Part shown: piece after piece, positions 57,441 to 64,000 of the stretch
Numbering within the stretch: position 1 is the stretch's first letter
Layout of the letters: each line of letters begins with the position of its first letter
Source: Anaspis maculata
Taxonomy: Eukaryota > Arthropoda > Insecta > Coleoptera > Scraptiidae
Reading direction: 5' to 3'
Assembly (NCBI GenBank): GCA_949128115.1
Contig: OX421968.1
Location: 6,510,001-6,574,000, forward strand
Length of the DNA: 64,000 nt
The notes under the pieces: model-generated
Database searches by the model: none
What the model was told of the DNA's origin: nothing
Seen by the model: the letters and a program-made list of their open reading frames with translations, nothing else
Position numbers and translations under genes: made by a program

Positions 57441-58063
57441 CAAAAAACAAAAGCTTGAAGTAGCATTTTTAATTTTTTTTTGTATTCAGCATTTAGCAAA
57501 TCCAAACTAACGGGTGATCGAATAAACTTCTTAAGTCGCCAATTGAGCAGTAGATGTCTTTGCGGTGTCAGAATTCGAGAATAAATGCGTGGTGGACTTT
57601 TTTCCGGTGGATCGTTTCAGCAGCGGATGTCTTCGCGGTGGGAGAACTCGGGGATAAATGAGTAGTGGACTTTTTTCCAGTGAGATGTTTGAGCTGTGGA
57701 CTGATTTAGCTGTGGACCGCTGAGTGGGCTCCCCTTGCGACTAAATGAGCTGACTGAACGCACCTTAAAAGTATAAAAGATGAATAACTTTATGCTTTAT
57801 GACAAGAAAATTTAGATTCAGTGATACAGCTGTGCTCAATTTTTTTTCGAACTTAGCAATAAATTACTAAAATTTCCAAGTTTTGATTTTTAGTTGGTAA
57901 CTCTGCCACAAGCTGAAGAAACAAAAAGACAATAAGGACCGATCTTTCCATCTCCGGATTTGTTCCGTATTAGCCCAGTCATTTTAGGTTTTAACTCGGA
58001 AATAATCCCCACAAAGCTGAATTTTTGCTATAGTGAATTTTTTGACTTGTCCCACATTTCCCA

Positions 58064-58504
58064 AAAGGCTTCTGCGCATACCTGTGGAAGTAGGACGTTG
58101 CCATATCTATATCACGACAACAAGTTGACAACACTGTAATACGGTGTGCGTGTGTAATGTCACGCAAATTTCAGCTGATAGCGCTTGACGTCGATTCGAC
58201 GTTTCCACAGATCTAACCAAATAACGCTCTTGTTTCGTCGATCTTCTTGCAGCTCGTTGTGTTTCGTATCACCTGAATCTTTTCTGCGTCTTTCTGCCAT
58301 ACGGCACGTAACATTTCATTCTGAACAATATTAAATGTTGAATGGTTAGGAGGTTATGTTTGTTGTTTGTTTACATTTCGATTATTGATTGACAGTTGCC
58401 ATTGACAGTGACACTTCGTGCGTCAAAATTGAAATTACCGCGCTCTGCAGGTATGCGTTCGCATGTATGCGCTGAAATGATGTACGTGATGGTAAACGTG
58501 GATT
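58064..58504. repeat. Copy of the inner part of family G (24838-25270)
   Basis: Shares AAGGCTTCTGCGCATACCTG, GGTGTGCGTGTGTAATGTC and GGAGGTTATGTTTGTTGTTT in the same orientation. The 57764-58063 stretch before it holds nothing recognised. Confidence 0.9.
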
Positions 58505-58941
58505 CCGGTGTTCGCGTCATGGATTTTAGCGGGTAAAAGCCACCCTGACAGTGACATGGTGCCGGTTTTTCTCATTTTTCTGCCAAACGGTAGCTTGAAC
58601 GTAGAATACCTACCTAGTAGTAAAAGTGAAAATATTCCCCACTAAATTTTGCATCGAAAAGATTTGATTGACTATGCGGCCAGTCCTTACCCAATTCGAG
58701 AGAGAAGCGATTGAAGTGGGGGGTAGCTTTGAGGGCGCAGCAAAAAATCAGAGCAGTGCCGTGTTTCGAGGCAGATATCTGGCAAGTGGTTGATCCGAAG
58801 AGAAAACTGTGAATCGTTGATAATAATGTTCTACGTACGATGCTTGCGCCACAAATTCTCTGGCGGAAGAAAGAGAAAAACCAGCACCATGTCACCGTCA
58901 GGGTGGTTTTTGCCCCCTAAAATCCATGACGCGAACACCAG
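58505..58941. mobile_element. 437 bp foldback element
   Basis: The left CCGGTGTTCGCGTCATGGAT and right ATCCATGACGCGAACACCAG are inverted for about 70 bp, including CACCCTGACAGTGACATGGT and its complement. Mirrored frames on both strands are shadows. Confidence 0.88.
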
Positions 58942-59272
58942 AGTTTCTTGGAATTTTGATATGTTGCTCAGATGGATCAAAACGGTCACTATACAAGAAT
59001 TCAGCTTTGTGGGAATTATTTCTGAATTTGGCCGTTTTTAGACCTAAGTTGCCTCAGGTCTAGTATAACTCTAAACTCTATGGACCTTCTCATATAGGCG
59101 GCTCCTTTTACTTGCAGCTCGTGCGCAGGTCTTCCCATAGACTAAACTCACTGGTTCAATTGGCTGTTTAACCGGAAGCGCTTATCTATCGGGCTGGCTA
59201 GGTTTGGGGTTGGCGACGGGGCGACGCGACGGCGCCAATATAGATGAACCTGCACCCCGAGGAATCCAGGTG
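58942..59272. other. Spacer, no gene recognised
   Basis: CTCGTGCGCAGGTCTTC near 59120 is the inverted relative of 46320-46350. GC-richer around 59190-59250 without a frame. Confidence 0.4.
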
Positions 59273-60197
59273 AATTAGGCATTTCCACATGACGTCACGA
59301 GCTCGTCAGTGTTGCCAACCTAGTTGAATTTATAACGTCAAAAAAGTGTTAGGGAACAACCCGCGTTGTTATGATTGTAAAAAAAGTACTTTTTTGAAAT
59401 TTTTGATTCAGTAGGAAGCAAGTTTGTGCGTGATAATTGTTCACGAAACTCTGGCGCTTCGATCAATACTGATAGTTGGAGATGTGCTGCCCCAAATAGC
59501 TCAATAAACAAGAAAGTTTGGTAGAGTGCTTAAATCATTTTCGTCGAAAAAAAAAGAAATCCGTGGTTTTTTCGGAAAACTAGATTCCTGGAAGAGAAGA
59601 GCATCTCAGAAAGTATCTCAAAGTGCCAAGAGATGCGACTCAAAGACATCTGGGAAGGAGAAAATATGCCAGTTTATTATCCTGTCGATAAGGTAAAAAG
59701 CTGACTAAATTGTTAGAATAAATGTGAGATGATTTTACAAATTATCCATTACTAAGCGCCCTTCTGATGTCAGAAAGTATGGCTGTGGCAAAACTGTGCC
59801 CTGTGGCGATCGTGAAATGGGGAAAATCCAGCGACCAAGGAATTTCTAAGTTGACCACAATGTTACCTCAAATCCTGCTTACAAGAAGAAATTTCAGGAT
59901 TTTTTAAGCAATATGTCTTGCCGCGATGAAGCCATCAACTGAAAATTCAAGATTGTCAAGTCAGGTGTACGATTTGGTCAACAGAAGATGAAGATACTCG
60001 GAGCCGATCCCATGTGGTTCACATGTGCTTATATCACAGCAAATATTACAACTATAGTGAAGTAGAAAATGGAAACTATTGTCAATTCAAACATCTAGGC
60101 TTGTGAAAGCAATGGAGAAAGCATGACTAGAGATGTAGAGGGCTCAATGAACGTGAACGTTGGGTTGGAGTTTGGAGTGGTTGAATCTTTTTTTTGA

Positions 60198-60367
60198 AGG
60201 TGCGTTCAGTCAGCTTATTTAGCCGCAATTTTAATTTTAGCCGTAAGCGCTGCATCGCTTATTGGCTGTTCCGGGGAGGCTGGTTCATAAGAGCCAATGG
60301 GCGTCGCTGCGCTTGCGACTAAAATTAAAACTTGCGGCTAAATAAGCTGACTGAACGGAACGCACCT
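60198..60367. mobile_element. 170 bp MITE, family G type (TGA target site)
   Basis: Ends AGGTGCGTTCAGTCAGC and GACTGAACG(GAACG)CACCT. TGA on both sides (60195-60197, 60368-60370). The second family J copy has a single TGA at 62996-62998, the empty site. Confidence 0.93.
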
Positions 60368-60889
60368 TGAGGAAAAAATGAGAAATTCATGGTTTTCTCG
60401 AAACGCTGGGGCTCGTGGAAGTACGAGGCATCACAGAATGTATCCCAAAGCGCCAAGAAATGGAAAGGAGGAAGGAAGGAATACACCTGAAAAAATACGG
60501 AGGTTGGACCGATAACAATTAGGATGGGTAACTAAATTGCTGTAATATAGTTATGATGTTTGCACAAAATATCTGTTGCTAAGCCTATCTAGTTCCAGGA
60601 AGTGCCTGTGTCAAGAATTGTGGCCTTCGACAATCTAAAAATGGGAAAATCTACGGACTGAGGAATTGCTACGTCGACCACAATTTGGAGCCTAGAATCC
60701 TCAATAGAACAATAAATATTTGTATTTTCAAGAAATGTATCTTGACACAATCAAGTTGTAGTTGAAAATTCAATATCGTTAAATCAGGTGTAAAATTTCT
60801 GTCAAGTAGGGCTCCGGTGACCGATCACATCTTCGGTGGCCGAACAGCTGTTCGAGTTAAACTTCCATGTTTTGCCTCTGTCCATATTG

Positions 60890-61034
60890 TGTGCTTTCCA
60901 TTTACCGACACAAGTCGACTTGTGTTGACACAAATCGACACAAATGCGTTCCATTTGATCTGTTTTCCTTTGTCTCATCGACACAAGCTAACACAAGCTG
61001 ACACAAACCAACACAAATGTTTTAAATGGAAAGC
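60890..61034. repeat. Foldback with GACACAA repeats
   Basis: GTGCTTTCCATTTA is inverted as AAATGGAAAGCGC. Between are about ten GACACAA/AACACAA units of about 10 bp (60908-61018). Confidence 0.75.
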
Positions 61035-61595
61035 GCCCATTCTATAGTCTGTACACCGATAGAACGGACTTTTTGAATTTCAGTGATGTACCTAACCTAT
61101 AGCAAATAAAAGCACCCAAGACTGTAACAACATGGGCGCGTCTGGAACTAATATTAGTTTTGTTCGGTTGGTAGTCTTACCCGGGCAAATTATTCCTACG
61201 CCAAGCCATTGGCATTACATTCAGCGAGTTTGACACCTACATACGATTTTTAACCTCCATTTCTCTATGATGTTTGTTATTTTTAGTCGGCTCGGCTGTT
61301 GTGAGTGTTGAGTTCAATAAAATGAGCCTCATTCAAAAAAAAAATTTTTCTTATTCATTAAAATTGGTATCAAACTGGTGTCATTTCAAATTACCATAGC
61401 ATTTAGCTGTGATTACCGGAAATAAGCACCTCTTTCTAACTGGAATACCAAATTTCGCGGGTAACGCTCGGGTCTACTTTTCAAGCGGAGGAATCTGGTG
61501 GTCCTTTCTATGAGTGTATAGAGTATACAACCAAAGTGAAGACATTCCTGCACTTTTAAAATATAAAATATAAACAAAAACTATTGTTTGTTTCT

Positions 61596-61838
61596 TTAAT
61601 CCAGCAGTAAAAGCTGGGCCTCAAGTATTTGGGTGATTGGGAAGCACAAACCGAAGAGGTACATACCTAGCCCCACACAAGGCATATCACTCCAGCAATG
61701 CCGGGAACGTAAACCCCCAACATTTAGGTGAGGTTTGGAGGCAAAGCTCATGCCCAATTTTGTCGGAAAATATGAATTTTCACCACTACCCTGTGCAGTT
61801 AACCTAACATGTTTGGCTTGCTTTTTCACAAAAAACAC
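61596..61838 (-). CDS. 80-codon frame kept in both family J copies, unknown
   Basis: The frame starts MFFVKKQAKHVRL and ends LEAQLLLLD; the second copy has it at 63573-63818 with few replacements. Since the copies are close duplicates, conservation is weak evidence. No domain known; it may be non-coding. Confidence 0.25.
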   Translation of the reverse strand: MFFVKKQAKHVRLTAQGSGENSYFPTKLGMSFASKPHLNVGGLRSRHCWSDMPCVGLGMYLFGLCFPITQILEAQLLLLD

Positions 61839-62070
61839 TTTTCCACGAGAACTTATTTTGCAGGCGCATTAAGGACATTGCTTTGAACTTGATACAAAAG
61901 TTTCAAACTCAAACTCAAAAAGGTAGCCGAGGAAAAAATTGCAGAAACTGGAACTCCATAAGCGCCCTGTGCGGTAGTTCGGTTGTTCCCAAACATTATT
62001 TGGTTCAAATTTGGCGGGCAATTCTGGACAGTTGGCAACACTGCTGTGACGTCAATGGAAATGCCTAATT

Positions 62071-64000
62071 AGGCATTTCCACATGACGTCACGAGCTCGT
62101 CAGTGTTGCCAACCTAGTTGAAATTATAACCTCAAAAAAGTGTTAGGGAACAACCCGCGTTGTTATGATTGTAAAAAAAGTACTTTTTTGAGATTTTGGA
62201 TACAGTAGGAAGCAAGTTTGTGCGTGATAATTGTTCACGAAACTCTGGCGCTTCGATCAATACTGATAGTTGGAGATGTGCTGCCCCAAATAGCTCAATA
62301 AACAAGAAAGTTTGGTGGAGTGCTTAAATCATTTTCGTCGAAAAAAAATGAAATCCGGTGGCTTTTTCGGAAAACTAGATTCCTGGAAGAAAAGAGCATC
62401 TCAGGGAGTATCTCAAAGTGCCAAGAAATGCGACTCAAAGACATCTGGGAAGGAGAAAATATGCCAGTTTATATGCCTGCCGATAAGGTAAAAAGCTGAC
62501 TAAATTGTTAGAATACAGAATAAATGTGAGATGATTTTACAAATTATCCATTAGTAAGCGCCCTTCTGATTTCAGAAAGTATGGCTGTGGCAAAAACTGA
62601 CCTGTGGCGATCGTGAAATGGGAAAATCCAGCGACCAAGGAATTTCTAAGTTGACCACAATGTTACCTCAAATCCTGCTTACAAGAAGAAATTTCAGGAT
62701 TTTTTAAGCAATGTGTCTTGCCGCGATGAAGCCATCAACTGAAAATTCAAGATTGTCAAGTCAGGTGTACGATTTGGTCAACAGAAGATGAAGATACTCG
62801 GAGCTGATCCCATCTGGTTCACATGTGCTTATATCATAGCAAATATTACAACTACAGTGAAGTAGAAAATGGAAACTATTGTCAATTCAAACATCTAGGC
62901 TTGTGAAAGCAATGGAGAAAGCATGACTAGAGATGTAGAGGGCTCAATGAATGTGAACGTTTGGTTGGAGTTTGGAGTGGTTGAATCTTTTTTTTTGAGG
63001 AAAAAATGAGAAATTCATGGTTTTCTCGAAACGCTGGGGCTCGTGGAAGTACGAGGCATCACAGAATGTATCCCAAAGCGCCAAGAAATGGAAAGGAGGA
63101 AGGAAGGAATATACACTTGAAAAAATATACGGAGGTTGTACCGATAACAATTAGGATGGGTAACTAAATTGCTGTAATACAGTTATGATGTTTGCACAAA
63201 ATTATCTGTTGCTAAGCCTATCTAGTTTCAGGAAGTACCTGTGCCAAGAATTGTGGCCTTCGGCAATCTAAAAATGGGAAAATCTATGGACTGAGGAATT
63301 GCTGCGTCGACCACAATTTGGAGCCTAGAATCCTCAATAGAACAATAAATATTTGTATTTTTAAGAAATGTGTCTTGACACAATCAAGTTGTAGTTGAAA
63401 ATTCAATATCGTTAAATCAGGTGTAAAATTTCTGTCAAGGAGGGCCGAACAGTCACCGGAGCTGTCAAGTTAAACTTCCATGTTTTGCCTCTGTCCATAT
63501 TCTACAACCGAAGTGAAGACATTCCTGCACTTTTAAAATATAAAATATAAACAAAAACTATTGTTTGTTTATTTAATCCAGCAGTAAAAGCTGGGCCTCA
63601 AGTATTTGGGTGATTGGGAAGCACAAACCGAAGAGGTACATACCTAGCCCCACACAAGGCATATCACTCCAGCAATGCCGGGAACGTAAACCCCCAACAT
63701 TCAGGTAAGGTTTGGTGGCAAAGTTCATGCCCAATTTTGTCGGAAAATATGAATTTTCACCACTACCCTGTGCAGTTAACCTAACATGTTTGGCTTGCTT
63801 TTTCACAAAAAAACACACTTTTCCACTAGAACTTATTTTGCAGGCGCATTAAGGACATTGGTTTGAACTTAATATAAAAGTTTCAAACTCAAACTCAAAA
63901 AGGTAGCCGAGGAAAAAAATGCAGAAACTGGAACTCCATAAGCGACCTGTAGTTAGGTTGTTCCCTAACATTATTTGGTTCAAATTTGGCGGGCAATTCT
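62071..64000. mobile_element. Family J, second tandem copy, cut by the window end
   Basis: Starts directly after the shared AATT with AGGCATTTCCACATGACGTC. It lacks the MITE and the 635 bp segment of the first copy. The exon-like module A here gives an ATG frame starting MKSGGFFGKLDSWKKRASQG and ending CLPIR (about 62349-62489). The right end is outside. Confidence 0.88.
62349..62489 (+). CDS. Exon-like module A of family J, second copy (unknown protein)
   Basis: 46 codons with SWKKRASQGVSQSAKKCD. The related module B (about 63005-63110, and 60378-60480 in copy 1) reads SWKYEASQNVSQSAKKWK in a matching frame. Where A and B agree in protein, several codons differ only at third positions (TCT/TCA, TCT/TCC, AGT/AGC). 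Downstream of each module comes GTAAAA-like or altered donor text and then an intron-like stretch ending in TTTCAG or TTCCAG. No family recognised. Confidence 0.35.

Larger units (their letters stand above)
55580..57763. mobile_element. Foldback of family G type, left end damaged, with nested contents
   Basis: The right end is GAGCTGACTGAACGCACCT followed by TAA. Arms pair 55730-55930 with 57545-57720 (GTCCACTGCTAAATC-like, GGAAAAAGGTCCAC, CGAAGACATCC). Inside are a fossil THAP block (56018-56760) and a family F element (56762-57325). The left terminal repeat is not intact. Confidence 0.65.
59277..62066. mobile_element. 2.79 kb element, family J, first tandem copy
   Basis: Ends AGGCATTTCCACATGACGTC and GACGTCAATGGAAATGCCT are inverted, flanked by AATT (59273-59276, 62067-62070). 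A further inner pair is GTTGCCAAC / GTTGGCAAC. It contains two related exon-like modules (A about 59540-59900, B about 60370-60720), a 170 bp MITE at 60198-60367 and about 635 bp (60889-61523) that the second copy lacks. No transposase was recognised. Confidence 0.85.

Noticed and set aside
61600..61745. Possible small structured RNA in the block conserved between the two family J copies
   Set aside because: The block is no more conserved than the rest of the tandem copies, and no known RNA family motif was recognised.

Overview
The window is animal nuclear DNA, most likely from an insect. It is AT-rich, has short spliced introns with GT-AG (and one probable GC-AG) boundaries, arthropod-style non-LTR retrotransposon remnants, a THAP-domain transposase gene, and a very high density of palindromic (foldback) DNA elements. 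A hemipteran is my guess from this repeat style and is not proven. No rRNA, tRNA, CRISPR or bacterial-type operon was seen.

The main host gene is a UHRF1-like gene on the minus strand. Exon 1 (35645-35806) encodes the first two thirds of the ubiquitin-like domain. Exons 2-5 (3099-4880) encode the end of that domain, the tandem Tudor domain and most of the PHD finger. All four joins keep the reading frame. The first intron is about 30.8 kb, has a GC donor, and holds most of the repeats and the THAP gene on the opposite strand. The rest of the protein (end of PHD, SRA, RING) is not found and should lie beyond position 1.

Layout. 0-5 kb: a 1.03 kb foldback, microsatellites and UHRF1 exons 2-5. 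5-17 kb (intron 1): small foldbacks with TTA or TTAA duplications, a CCGGT-rich array, a 120 bp tandem array split by a retrotransposon, and an ATGGCGGC-rich array. 17-24 kb: a pogo/Tigger relic and 2 kb GC-box-rich elements carrying GTCC microsatellites. 24-28 kb: a Harbinger-like foldback, the THAP gene and a second THAP-like frame broken by a 25 bp duplication. 28-35 kb: nested foldbacks. 36-42.6 kb: a CAAGAC-rich foldback, an inverted satellite and another GC-box element. 42.6-45.5 kb: a degraded reverse transcriptase split by an insertion. 46.5-59 kb: second copies of several foldback families, a 5.5 kb foldback with retrotransposon ends at its centre, and a fossil THAP copy. 59-64 kb: two head-to-tail copies of a 2.8 kb element with internal exon-like modules.

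The functional content is small: one conserved chromatin gene, one probably expressed THAP-HTH gene, and mobile DNA. Several families occur twice, and this gives internal controls: matching target-site duplications in both copies, and two places where a filled and an empty site can be compared inside the window.
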